Below are positions 8,999-16,398 of a DNA stretch of 64,000 nucleotides, piece after piece. The stretch's first letter is position 1. Each line of letters starts with the position of its first letter. This stretch comes from Vibrio mediterranei (GTDB taxonomy: Bacteria > Pseudomonadota > Gammaproteobacteria > Enterobacterales > Vibrionaceae), in the NCBI RefSeq assembly GCF_900088415.1, contig NZ_FLLQ01000002.1, positions 62,001 through 126,000 of the forward strand. Reading direction: 5' to 3'. The position numbers and the translations under genes were made by a program. The notes below the pieces were generated by a model. It did no database searches, had not been told where the DNA came from, and saw only the letters and a program-made list of their open reading frames with translations.

Positions 8999-9015
8999 TG
9001 AATTTCTCCAATTCC
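8999..9015. promoter_or_regulatory. Palindromic operator candidate, near copy
   Basis: TGAATTTCTCCAATTCC keeps the TGAATT-N5-AATTC core. Its reverse complement differs from the 8955 site at two positions. Centres of the two sites are 44 bp apart, about four helical turns, so dimers could bind on one face of the DNA. Confidence 0.5.
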
Positions 9016-9070
9016 TACTCCATATTCACAGCACTATTCATAATCAACTTATTAACAGTGAGGATTGATA

Positions 9071-9151
9071 ATGAAATATTTACCTGTAAGCATGATATTT
9101 ATAAGTTACTTAGCCTTCTTTTTCTTCTTAGTTATCAGGCTAAATAGTTAG
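9071..9151 (+). CDS. Possible 26-residue single-span membrane peptide
   Basis: An ATG with a good SD (GTGAGGA, 6 bases before the start) opens a 26-codon frame ending in TAG. The peptide has a two-residue start with one lysine, then a strongly hydrophobic run including LAFFFFLVI, then RLNS. This is the pattern of a small single-span membrane protein with the C-terminus marked by an arginine. It stands alone in a 1-kb gene-poor gap. It may be a chance frame; no family is recognised. Confidence 0.35.
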   Translation: MKYLPVSMIFISYLAFFFFLVIRLNS

Positions 9152-9511
9152 CATTACGATATTATAGGAAAGGCAAACTGACCTTTAAAAAATGAGTTTA
9201 TATTGGTTACCAACATTAGAAAATGTAGGTCAATGTGAGCATAATTGTTGAGCGATAGTAACTACTCTAACAAGCTTTGGGGCAAAGGTGTGTTTGTCGT
9301 GATCGACTTCAGCACACCTCTGGACAGAAGCCATCTACGCAAAATCAAATATTAGCAATTAATAACTACAGGGATATTAAATAGCCAAACTGACGTCCTG
9401 GACGCACCGGTTCAGGCAGAAATCTCTACCCTACAGTGACGTCACTCATCTTAAGAAACACACCTGTGCTCACCATCGCTGTAGCAAGGTGTCTGAGTTT
9501 TTCAAAGCAGT

Positions 9512-9655
9512 TTAGCTCTTGTAAGGGAACCCCAATCCCCCCGTTGACCTGCGCAGTGCGTCATTAGGGTCATAGTATCTACGACCCATATCAGTTTGAA
9601 AATCTCCAATAAAGATTCGTTCGTTGTATGTACACGTTATTATCTTGGGTGAACT
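9512..9655 (-). pseudogene. Possible degraded coding fragment
   Basis: On the minus strand one frame reads as plausible protein (ERIFIGDFQTDMGRRYYDPN, then DALRR...) and ends in TAA at 9512-9514. It has no credible start or complete domain. It lies just beyond the OmpA-type remnant on the same strand and may be part of the same decayed locus. Weak call. Confidence 0.2.
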
Positions 9656-9669
9656 TGAGTACACTGCTG

Positions 9670-9891
9670 CTACAGCTCTCCACGACCAAATCTATAAATG
9701 AGCTTTCCTGTTGTCACTTTATCATTAACACTCTCTCTTGTTCCCTTGGCATAACGCCAATCTGTTTGAATCGCCCAATTGTTATTAATCTTGTAGTGAA
9801 GGCCTAGACCTCCGTTAACTTGGAGAGACTTCCATGTTCAAGAATTGTTGAACAATATAGCGCCTTGGAATATAGGCACCATATCGCTCAT
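9670..9891 (-). pseudogene. Broken OmpA-type outer-membrane barrel (C-terminal remnant)
   Basis: On the minus strand a frame from an ATG at 9891 encodes SDMVPIFQGAILFNNS, meets an in-frame TGA at 9838-9840, then continues as VNGGLGLHYKINNNWAIQTD, WRYAKG and GKLIYRFGRGEL before TAG at 9670. This matches the last two strands of the OmpA transmembrane barrel, where E. coli OmpA has FAGGVEYAITPEIATRLEY and GVSYRFGQGE. The first six strands, signal peptide and peptidoglycan-binding domain are missing, so this is a remnant. It lies 27 bases downstream of the DUF1254 gene on the same strand. Confidence 0.55.
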
Positions 9892-9918
9892 ACAATTATA
9901 TAAATGGTATGGGAACGT

Positions 9919-11358
9919 TTATTTAGCTTCCGAACATTCAACTTTTTCGATATTTGGAATTACCCAGCTATTGTCATACCACATGTCAGTAGGACCGTAG
10001 ATTCTAAAGTATGGGAAGAACCCTTCATTTGAATTGGTTTGAATTGAATTATCGTTATTGTCTACATTAGGTCCCCAATAAATGCTGTAAGACCCATCTG
10101 CATTCTGCTCTAGTCCTTCTTGGTAGCTATTTATTCCCCAAGTAAAATGATCATTCTGAATCATTGAACGCTCTGGCGCGTTATAAGTCACCAGAGACCA
10201 GAAGTTGCTATAAGGAACGTCTGCTGGAATGTCTAGCTGATAACAATTTGAACCATTCAAATAATTTCCATCGCTATCAACATAAGTAGACACGTAGACA
10301 GCACCTGTACCTCTAGGAGGCCGAGTCATAGCCGCTGCGGTAAAAGTCGCTTGATGAGCCCAAACAACCTGAGCGACTGGGTCTACAACATCGAAGTCCC
10401 GATGCGTCCAGTTTTCATCCGCCGTAGTATTGGGTAACACCCACAGGCTTTGCTCTTGCCCCCACTTGTAGGCATTTTTCTCTCGGTTAGAAAACGTTAA
10501 TGTAAGCACACGTTCCCAGGCTAAGTCCTTTGCTTTTTCTAGCATATTTGGATCAATTGAATTATCAAAGAAGCCAGCGTGATATAAGTGTGCAGTATTA
10601 TAACTGTGCTTCTCTGCATCATATCCATTTAATAGATAGTACTGTTGAATCAACGCAGGAATATCCTGCTTATGAAACAGCATATCTTGATACCCGCCAT
10701 CAGCGTATACCGGTGCAGAAGTATTGTAGAAAGTAGTTTTAGGTGGCTTATTTGCGTCAGCTAGAGAATAGGTTTTTAAACCACTTTTTAATGTGTTAAC
10801 TGCCCCTGGCATTCCCTCTTCACCTTGAAAAGCTCTAATTAGCCAGACAATAGTATTAGTCGGCGAAGGTGCGTGAATCATGTCTGACGGTACTTCACCC
10901 TCCCATCCAGGAGCGGTAAGTAAATAGATCCCCCCTTTGCCTCGATCAGGTCCCGTCAATCCAAAGTCTGCAAAAGACGTCCATCCAGGGCCATTTGCCA
11001 TTCCCATCACGCCCGGTGGCACCTCTAGTACCACAGCTCCTCCTTGTACTTCCAAGTTTACTGGGTGAACGGCATAAACAGTTTCCGAATTTGCGGTAAG
11101 GACAATTTGTCTTGGATCTACCGACGTTTCCATAATGCCAATATTCTGCTCTGTTGAACCAGCATCAAAATAGGAGTGATATAGCGACATAAAGGCCGCT
11201 TCAGGTTGTAGGTCGACAAACGCTCTTGTTAGATTCTCAAGATCCATTTGTTGGTAGACGTCTTCGCTATTAAGTACCGGATAACCAGATGGAACCTCGC
11301 TCGCTATGCTAGTAAAAGCGGCTGTTGCCAATGCCAAAGCAATCATTGATTTTTTCAT
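9919..11358 (-). CDS. Exported DUF1254/DUF1214 protein
   Basis: A 479-residue protein with a Sec signal peptide (MKKSMIALALATAAFTSIAS). It has the N-terminal DUF1254 region (about residues 60-175; PEAAFMSLYHSYFDAG, SVDPRQIVLTANSETVYA) and the C-terminal DUF1214 region (about 340-460; RGTGAVYVSTYVDSDGNYLN, SNFWSLVTYNAPERSMI, DGSYSIYWGP). This two-domain architecture is common in marine gammaproteobacteria and its biochemical role is not established. The frame opens at 11376, but the internal ATG at 11358 starts the signal peptide and is preferred. The earlier ATG has no SD. An OmpA-type remnant follows it on the same strand. Confidence 0.82.
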   Translation of the reverse strand: MKKSMIALALATAAFTSIASEVPSGYPVLNSEDVYQQMDLENLTRAFVDLQPEAAFMSLYHSYFDAGSTEQNIGIMETSVDPRQIVLTANSETVYAVHPVNLEVQGGAVVLEVPPGVMGMANGPGWTSFADFGLTGPDRGKGGIYLLTAPGWEGEVPSDMIHAPSPTNTIVWLIRAFQGEEGMPGAVNTLKSGLKTYSLADANKPPKTTFYNTSAPVYADGGYQDMLFHKQDIPALIQQYYLLNGYDAEKHSYNTAHLYHAGFFDNSIDPNMLEKAKDLAWERVLTLTFSNREKNAYKWGQEQSLWVLPNTTADENWTHRDFDVVDPVAQVVWAHQATFTAAAMTRPPRGTGAVYVSTYVDSDGNYLNGSNCYQLDIPADVPYSNFWSLVTYNAPERSMIQNDHFTWGINSYQEGLEQNADGSYSIYWGPNVDNNDNSIQTNSNEGFFPYFRIYGPTDMWYDNSWVIPNIEKVECSEAK

Positions 11359-11814
11359 AATATTAAGCTCACTCATGGAGTTAGTTTTCAGGTATAGCGC
11401 AATGCAATCGCAAAAATACAGTCAACTTTGCAATATAGCTATCGTGCTTACTCTAAAAGAGAAACCAAGACATTCCATAGTCAGTATTTCTTAAATATAA
11501 GATGATTGCTCCCACATCATCAATCCACGTTAATATTAGCGATTAATTTATCTAATAAGAAATAACAATTATTACATTAAGAAATAACTTGAAATCATAT
11601 CATCGTATTAATATTTACGTAGGAGACTTTTAGATATAACCAATTGTAATAGCATGAAATAACCATATTCATTTCTTACACTGAAAAACTGAACATAGAA
11701 TTTACGACATAGCAAAGACATCTGTTTTTACGTCTCTGTAATATCGCATGACGGCCTAATTGGAACTGGCCTTAAACACTCACCAGGGAGGGTATATAAA
11801 AAGTAAGAGTTATT
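11359..11814. promoter_or_regulatory. AT-rich divergent region with GAAATAAC repeats
   Basis: About 450 AT-rich bases between the DUF1254 gene and the + strand barrel gene. I see no gene. The visible structure is TAAGAAATAAC at 11556-11566 and again at 11578-11588, exactly 22 bp apart, plus GAAATAAC at 11656-11663. Direct repeats two helical turns apart are a common form of activator site. Confidence 0.5.
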
Positions 11815-12573
11815 ATGAAAACAATCAATTCAGTTAAAGTAGCAACTATCGCATCCATTCTATCTCTAGCATTTAATACTGCGGTCGCTGAAGAATATCA
11901 AGATATGTCAGACCCACTTGCAGTCTATTCACAAGCAGGAGTTGGGGTCACAAACAAAGGCCTAAACTTCAAGTTCGGCCAGGCTTATGACACCAACAAC
12001 GAATCCACAATGGCAATGCATGTCCTTGAAGCAAAAGGGTTTGCTGCTGATACCCTTGGATTAAAAGGAAATGATAGCTTCGATTCTCTTCGTTATCGCC
12101 ACTTTAATGTCAATATGCAAAACGGCATTGGCTCTCAAGTGGACATAAACTGGGACTTCAATCAAAAGCTAGGCTCAGCCTCATACTCCATGATTCAAGC
12201 ACTCCCTGCTATGGGAGCGATTCAGGTCTACCCCTTAGCAGGCATCGGAGTGAATATTGCGGACGTTGATTCGGCTCTATTAGTCGATGAAAGAGAACCT
12301 TTCGGATCAATAGGTTATGCTATCCCGTCTAGTTTTGGTTTGCTAGGCTTCTATTCGAAAATAGAGATATCCGACCAAGTCTGGTTGAACTACAACCCTA
12401 TGTACACAACTCAATTGGGTGGTATTGAAGCATTAAGCAGTTTATATGGTTGGCAGCATGAAGTTGCCGCAAGCTATCAAATAGACACTCAAAGCAATAT
12501 CCGAGCATTTTGGAATTTTGGTGAAGCAATAAACGGCACTGATTTCAGAGTCGAATATAACTATCAATTTTAG
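11815..12573 (+). CDS. Small outer-membrane beta-barrel protein (paralogue 2)
   Basis: A 252-residue protein with a Sec signal peptide ending at about residue 25 (AFNTAVAEE). The mature part has alternating strands and many aromatic residues, and the C-terminus is RVEYNYQF, ending in Phe as in outer-membrane barrels. The mature start SDPLAVYSQAGVGVTNKG is similar to NPYALYNGLSVGYG in the barrel protein at 3867-4541. It is followed 79 bases later by another barrel gene and then a LysR gene, all on the + strand. Substrate or role cannot be read from the sequence; a small channel or surface protein is possible. Confidence 0.72.
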   Translation: MKTINSVKVATIASILSLAFNTAVAEEYQDMSDPLAVYSQAGVGVTNKGLNFKFGQAYDTNNESTMAMHVLEAKGFAADTLGLKGNDSFDSLRYRHFNVNMQNGIGSQVDINWDFNQKLGSASYSMIQALPAMGAIQVYPLAGIGVNIADVDSALLVDEREPFGSIGYAIPSSFGLLGFYSKIEISDQVWLNYNPMYTTQLGGIEALSSLYGWQHEVAASYQIDTQSNIRAFWNFGEAINGTDFRVEYNYQF

Positions 12574-12652
12574 GGTTATCGCCATGGACGGCGAACATAT
12601 CAGAAGTATCAATCCTAAAAAAACCGATTATAAATATATTGGAAAACTAAAT

Positions 12653-13360
12653 ATGATATTTAAAAAGACACTTGCTTCTCTCTTATTTTCCATCATAGCG
12701 CTGCAGGTAGCGGCCTATGAACTAGTTGATGAAGAGAAAAACCAAGAAGACCCTACTAAAATAGTGACAAGAGTTGGCGCTGGCTATAACGGAGAGTTAA
12801 CACTTAGTGGTTCGTTGGGGTTGGATGAAGCCAGAATGATCAGCGGTAATATTAATTCCGATGCTAGTGAATGGCGCATAGGCGGATCTTGGCTGTTTAG
12901 CAAGGGGATCGTGAACTTCAACTTCAAGAAAAATCAGTATGATAGCGGCGGTGATAGTACGAGCTACAACTTAGGTACATTCGTGCCTCTCAGCGTTTTC
13001 GGTGTGAAGCCTGCTGGCTGGCAACTTTTTCCGGCCTTTGGGTATAACTACACAGAGGGACGCACGGCAGTTCCTACTACTCACTCATACCAAAGTCAGT
13101 TATTAATGGTACCAATAGAAAGTCATGGTGCGTATTTAGGAATGCTCGCTCTTAAGCCAATAAGTAATGGCTTAACACTGATGTTAGGTGGCGGAGGAAG
13201 CGCAGGTAGTAATAACACGAATAATGGTTATCTTGGTGGTGGCGTGAGCTATCGAATCGATGATAACCAATCAATAAACAGCTTTGGCATTGTCAGTAAT
13301 AGCTCACAGTTTGGTTCAAAAAGCACCCTGTCAATTAACTATCGATACGAGTTCAATTAG
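12653..13360 (+). CDS. Small outer-membrane beta-barrel protein (paralogue 3)
   Basis: A 235-residue protein. The start at 12653 is chosen because it begins a signal peptide (MIFKKTLASLLFSIIALQVAA); the longer frame from 12584 would put 23 charged residues before it. The mature part starts with an acidic stretch (ELVDEEKNQEDP), then a barrel-like sequence (VTRVGAGYNGELTLSGSLG), glycine-rich strands (LMLGGGGSAGSNNTNNGYLG) and the end STLSINYRYEFN, with an aromatic residue next to last. It resembles paralogues 1 and 2 in size and strand pattern. It probably shares a transcript with 11815. Confidence 0.68.
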   Translation: MIFKKTLASLLFSIIALQVAAYELVDEEKNQEDPTKIVTRVGAGYNGELTLSGSLGLDEARMISGNINSDASEWRIGGSWLFSKGIVNFNFKKNQYDSGGDSTSYNLGTFVPLSVFGVKPAGWQLFPAFGYNYTEGRTAVPTTHSYQSQLLMVPIESHGAYLGMLALKPISNGLTLMLGGGGSAGSNNTNNGYLGGGVSYRIDDNQSINSFGIVSNSSQFGSKSTLSINYRYEFN

Positions 13361-13461
13361 TTAGTCAACCTCTATACTCTATCGCTCTATGGTACACACA
13401 AAGGTTACTCTCCTTTATCCAACCAATCGCTACTTTATTGGACTCTGTGCAATACGTTTAA

Positions 13462-13493
13462 CTTCATGATAACCTGACATAGTTATCATGAAG
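13462..13493. promoter_or_regulatory. Perfect 12-bp inverted repeat in front of LysR gene
   Basis: CTTCATGATAAC, spacer CTGACATA, GTTATCATGAAG. The right arm ends 2 bases before the AAGGA SD of the regulator gene. It could be an autoregulatory operator or an RNA hairpin at the 5' end of the mRNA. Confidence 0.65.
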
Positions 13494-13505
13494 CAAGGAT
13501 TGCCT

Positions 13506-14432
13506 ATGAAAGAGTCGGAGATGTTAAAACTCGACTTTAATTCTCTAAAGTTGCTCAAAATACTGGGCGAAGAGAAGAATACCAAACGAGCCGGCGAGCG
13601 ACTTTTTATCAGTCAACCTGCAGTAAGCAAGTCACTAAGAAAGCTTAGAGAGCAGTTCAACGATCAACTGTTTTTGAGACAAAAGCATGGGTTAGAGCCG
13701 ACCCCCAAATGTGATCAGTTGCTTAGGCAACTTCCCGATGTCTTATCAAGACTGGAAGCGATATTTGAACAAGGTAGTAGTTTCAACCCGGAGGACTACT
13801 CTGGTGAAATCAATATTCACATCAACACTGTACTCTGCTACCCACTAATGGAGCCCTTATTCAAAGCTCTCACTAAAACCGCACCCAATGCAACGATCGT
13901 CATCCAAAACTGGTCTCACGATACCGAAGTTAAAATCAAAACCAACCAAGTAGACCTAGGTATTAATTTTATGCCTTTAGGTATTACTAAAGAGATCGTG
14001 CAACAACATGTTGTTGCCGCTCAGTTTAAGCTTTGTTGCTCTACCGAACACCCAATGAGTAGAAAAGGAAGCATAACCCCACAAGATGTCGGAAGCATGC
14101 CGTTAGCATTAATGTTAATGCCTGATTACCACCAAGGGGAAACATTTGCAGAAACCTATTTGAGAGCGCGGGACATTGAGCCTAGAGTATTATTACGAAC
14201 AGACAAAATAGGTCTATGCTATCAAGCAGTACGTAAACACCACTGTCTTTTTCCTGTCAGCCATATTGTTAGACACTCTATTCCAGAAAATATGACGCTA
14301 CTTGATATAGAGCATTTTGAAGATGGACCAGAATTCTCCATTGGTGGTTTTTTTGCTCATCGCTCCCGACATTCACCGTATCTAACTTGGTTAAAAGGGC
14401 TTGTTTTCGACACGATAAACCACCTAAGCTAA
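13506..14432 (+). CDS. LysR-family transcriptional regulator
   Basis: A 308-residue LysR-type regulator. The winged helix-turn-helix is at about residues 10-65 (LDFNSLKLLKILGEEKNT, AGERLFISQPAVSKSLRKLR, DQLFLRQKHGLEPTP). The effector domain follows (about 92-300). The ATG at 13506 is preferred over the one at 13488, since AAGGA lies 6 bases before 13506 and the 13488 ATG lies inside a 12-bp palindrome. It follows the two barrel genes on the same strand and resembles the regulator at 4893. Both LysR genes in this region sit beside small outer-membrane barrel genes, suggesting duplicated regulator-barrel modules. Confidence 0.87.
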   Translation: MKESEMLKLDFNSLKLLKILGEEKNTKRAGERLFISQPAVSKSLRKLREQFNDQLFLRQKHGLEPTPKCDQLLRQLPDVLSRLEAIFEQGSSFNPEDYSGEINIHINTVLCYPLMEPLFKALTKTAPNATIVIQNWSHDTEVKIKTNQVDLGINFMPLGITKEIVQQHVVAAQFKLCCSTEHPMSRKGSITPQDVGSMPLALMLMPDYHQGETFAETYLRARDIEPRVLLRTDKIGLCYQAVRKHHCLFPVSHIVRHSIPENMTLLDIEHFEDGPEFSIGGFFAHRSRHSPYLTWLKGLVFDTINHLS

Positions 14433-14648
14433 CGACCGTACAACATGCCCCTCCTTCTGTGAAGAAAGGACAAAGCACACGTATCTTTCCAGAAAGACCT
14501 TCATGGACTTAGAGCACAAACCGAGCTCATTTAAAATGATGTCAACAGGGTTCGCACATCATTAGTCGCATTAAATATGTAGGTTACGATGTTTATGGAC
14601 ATAAACAATTTAGATTAGGTAATACCATGGTTAATGCATTGCGCACCT

Positions 14649-14683
14649 GCCAATGTAGAGGCATGACGCGCCGTAACATTGGC
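14649..14683. repeat. 8-bp inverted repeat between convergent genes
   Basis: GCCAATGT and ACATTGGC are separated by 19 bases. The element lies between the convergent LysR gene (ends 14432) and the ABM-like gene (ends 14714). It could act as a weak terminator; there is no T-tract. Confidence 0.35.
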
Positions 14684-14713
14684 CTGGTTTTGCGAATTAT
14701 TAGAGTCGATTGT

Positions 14714-15628
14714 TCACGAGTCGTTTCTCGTCATATTTGGCATCTGGCCCAACATACCAGACTTCCCAAAATGGAATGTCTCAAGCTGGGCTCTCGGGGT
14801 TGAACTGGACTTGATCGAGCTTGTATGCAAAGCATCATCTTTCGTGCTGGCGGCGTAAAGCTGACCCGAGAATGGGATGCTTGTGTCGTAGTTTTCAAAC
14901 CACCTCCCCATCGCTTCCGTCAACTCTTTATCTGATTTATCTACATGCGCCAAAAATGCGCTATGGTTTGCAAAGAGTCTTAAGTCATGGACTAAATTCG
15001 GGGTCTTTTCATCAGGAAATGCAGCGGCCATTAAGATCCCTGGAATTTTTTCATACCATAAATTACATACAGTCTGAAAAGAAGTCCCCAACTCTTTCAT
15101 CTGGCCTGGTTTAACATAGCGCATTGTAAATCCAAATAATGCAGGGCCCTCTTCTCCTCCGCCATCAGCTTTAATAAAACCAGCCATGCTTTTCTTAAAA
15201 TCGTAACGCACACATGGAATATTCTGAGTCTCAGCAAGTGTATCCTTATCCCAACCACCATACACAATCAGTGTATCAGGATCTTCTGCTGTGCTTTTAT
15301 AAGTAGCCCATAACGGTTCACTCTCAGTTGGTCGGCCCCAATCGTTAGCGAAAGCATTTGCACTCTTAACCCAGATAACATGCCAGTAAACCAATGGTTC
15401 TTCTTTGTCAGGAAATGCAAAGATAGCCTTAACGTCTGGATTGCTCTCGTAGACAGACTTGGAAAACGCTTGATACTGGAGCTTAAACTCTTCTAACATG
15501 CCATCCTTGATACGACGCTTGCCGTAAATGATGACTGGCGTTGTTTCAGCTGCACCAGAAGGAGCCTTTGCTTCACCACGCACCTGCGGAGCCGAGTTAT
15601 CCATCTTTTCATTTTTTGCTAATTTCAT
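14714..15628 (-). CDS. Tandem ABM-like (dimeric alpha/beta barrel) protein
   Basis: A 304-residue protein built from two similar halves. Half one (about residues 30-140) contains [18 protein letters not shown] and [20 protein letters not shown]; half two (about 155-260) contains [18 protein letters not shown] and [20 protein letters not shown]. The pattern of strand, long helix and AFPD-strand suggests the antibiotic-biosynthesis-monooxygenase (ABM)/dimeric alpha-beta barrel fold as an internal duplication. No catalytic residue is identifiable and there is no signal peptide. GGAG lies 6 bases before the ATG. Upstream on the same strand is a threonine-type leader peptide and attenuator terminator, with only 82 bases from the terminator to this start. 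A threonine link for this protein is not known. Function unassigned. Confidence 0.6.
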   Translation of the reverse strand: MKLAKNEKMDNSAPQVRGEAKAPSGAAETTPVIIYGKRRIKDGMLEEFKLQYQAFSKSVYESNPDVKAIFAFPDKEEPLVYWHVIWVKSANAFANDWGRPTESEPLWATYKSTAEDPDTLIVYGGWDKDTLAETQNIPCVRYDFKKSMAGFIKADGGGEEGPALFGFTMRYVKPGQMKELGTSFQTVCNLWYEKIPGILMAAAFPDEKTPNLVHDLRLFANHSAFLAHVDKSDKELTEAMGRWFENYDTSIPFSGQLYAASTKDDALHTSSIKSSSTPRAQLETFHFGKSGMLGQMPNMTRNDS

Positions 15629-15710
15629 ATCTGCTCCAAGTAAAGCTTGTCTATTCTGTTCAACTCAGAAAATTTTGATTTTCACTAATTAAATTAGAAT
15701 TTTAGGTATA

Positions 15711-15741
15711 AAAAAACCCTCTGGCAATTTCGCTCAGAGGT
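15711..15741 (-). terminator. Attenuator terminator upstream of the ABM-like gene
   Basis: On the minus strand AAAAAACCTCTG, an 11-base loop, CAGAGGG and TTTTTTT form a classic Rho-independent terminator. It lies 21 bases after the stop of the Thr-rich leader and 82 bases before the ABM-like start. Its 5' arm and loop (15726-15741) can alternatively pair with 15764-15776 at the end of the leader gene (GAUUUCG with CGAAAUU, GGGGGU with ACCUCU), giving an antiterminator. It is symmetrical enough to act on both strands. Confidence 0.75.
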
Positions 15742-15761
15742 TTTTTTAAAGACGCAAAAAG

Positions 15762-15827
15762 CTACCCCCCGAAATCTATCGTGGTGGTAGTGGTCGTGTT
15801 AATTGCGTTTACATAAATTCGTTTCAT
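15762..15827 (-). CDS. Threonine-rich leader peptide (thrL-like)
   Basis: A 21-codon frame on the minus strand starts MKRIYVNAIN, has six consecutive threonine codons (ACG ACC ACT ACC ACC ACG), and ends IDFGG then TAG. E. coli ThrL also starts MKRI and is a 21-residue Thr/Ile-rich peptide just ahead of a terminator. Here a Rho-independent terminator follows 21 bases later and a competing antiterminator can form, so the logic is stalling at Thr codons when charged tRNA-Thr is scarce. A TATAAA -10-like hexamer lies upstream at 15848-15853 (minus strand). The next gene is not thrA but the ABM-like gene at 15628. Confidence 0.7.
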   Translation of the reverse strand: MKRIYVNAINTTTTTTIDFGG

Positions 15828-16398
15828 ATTTTATGAATAACAAATCTTTTATAACACAGCAAGCTTTCTTCAAAAAATTGTACTTTATTTTTGAGTATGG
15901 CGGTGAGTCATAGGGTATGAAGTCTAATGGGACAGAGATACTCTGCATCCCTTCATTTCTAACATGCCCCCAATAGCCGTCATCCTCACGAAAGTGAGGA
16001 GCTCCTACCGCGTGTAGGCAACTGAAAACCTTCGACTAAGTCACGTAAATCAGCTTCGCGACGCGCTGAATGAGATCCCCTTTTTCAAAGGGATGACTGT
16101 AATTTTTGGGGATGCTGTGAACACGAAAAGGGGCATAACTGTTTTAGCTGGGAGTTCCGCTAGCACCTGAAGCAATGCGCTCCACTAACTCGGACAACAA
16201 TCACAACATTCAAAGCCCTAAATTGACAACGTTTGTTACTTAAAATCGATATTAGAAAAGCAGTGTGTTTATACGTCGTCCTGCCTAAAATCAAACAAGA
16301 CATGATCTTAATCATAAGAAACTCACTTTTTATCCAGTATCATCGAGACGCACTGGACTTACTTTTTTCTAGTAAAAACTATATAAGTGACCTATCCG
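15828..16398. other. Gene-poor region with repeat element
   Basis: About 570 bases between the thrL-like leader (minus strand) and a small + strand gene. It holds the presumed leader promoter near 15848 and the repeat element at 15979-16097. Beyond that I see no supported gene; a 78-codon frame at 16233-16469 overlaps the better candidate at 16399 and lacks an SD. Confidence 0.5.
15979..16097. repeat. 119-bp hairpin-rich element with GTCATCC terminal inverted repeats
   Basis: The element begins GTCATCC and ends GGATGAC. Inside are perfect hairpins CCTCAC-GAAA-GTGAGG (15984-15999) and CCTAC-CGCGT-GTAGG (16004-16018). A third stem is near the right end (ATCCC...GGGAT). This looks like a small non-autonomous repeat (MITE- or REP-like) dispersed in intergenic DNA. 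It encodes nothing. Confidence 0.45.

Larger units (their letters stand above)
8878..9918. other. Long gene-poor stretch with regulatory palindromes and decayed genes
   Basis: About 1 kb with no full-length gene. Starting from the left it holds the two LysR-like palindromes (8955-8971, 8999-9015), a possible 26-codon gene (9071-9151), and about 350 bases where I see nothing. A possible degraded coding fragment (9512-9655) and a recognisable OmpA-type barrel remnant (9670-9891) complete it. The mixture suggests gene decay or recombination. Confidence 0.55.

Noticed and set aside
14626..14770. Open + strand frame reading [15 protein letters not shown] across the end of the ABM-like gene, considered as a transposase relic
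   Set aside because: No recognisable transposase motif; it overlaps the 3' end of the gene on the other strand.
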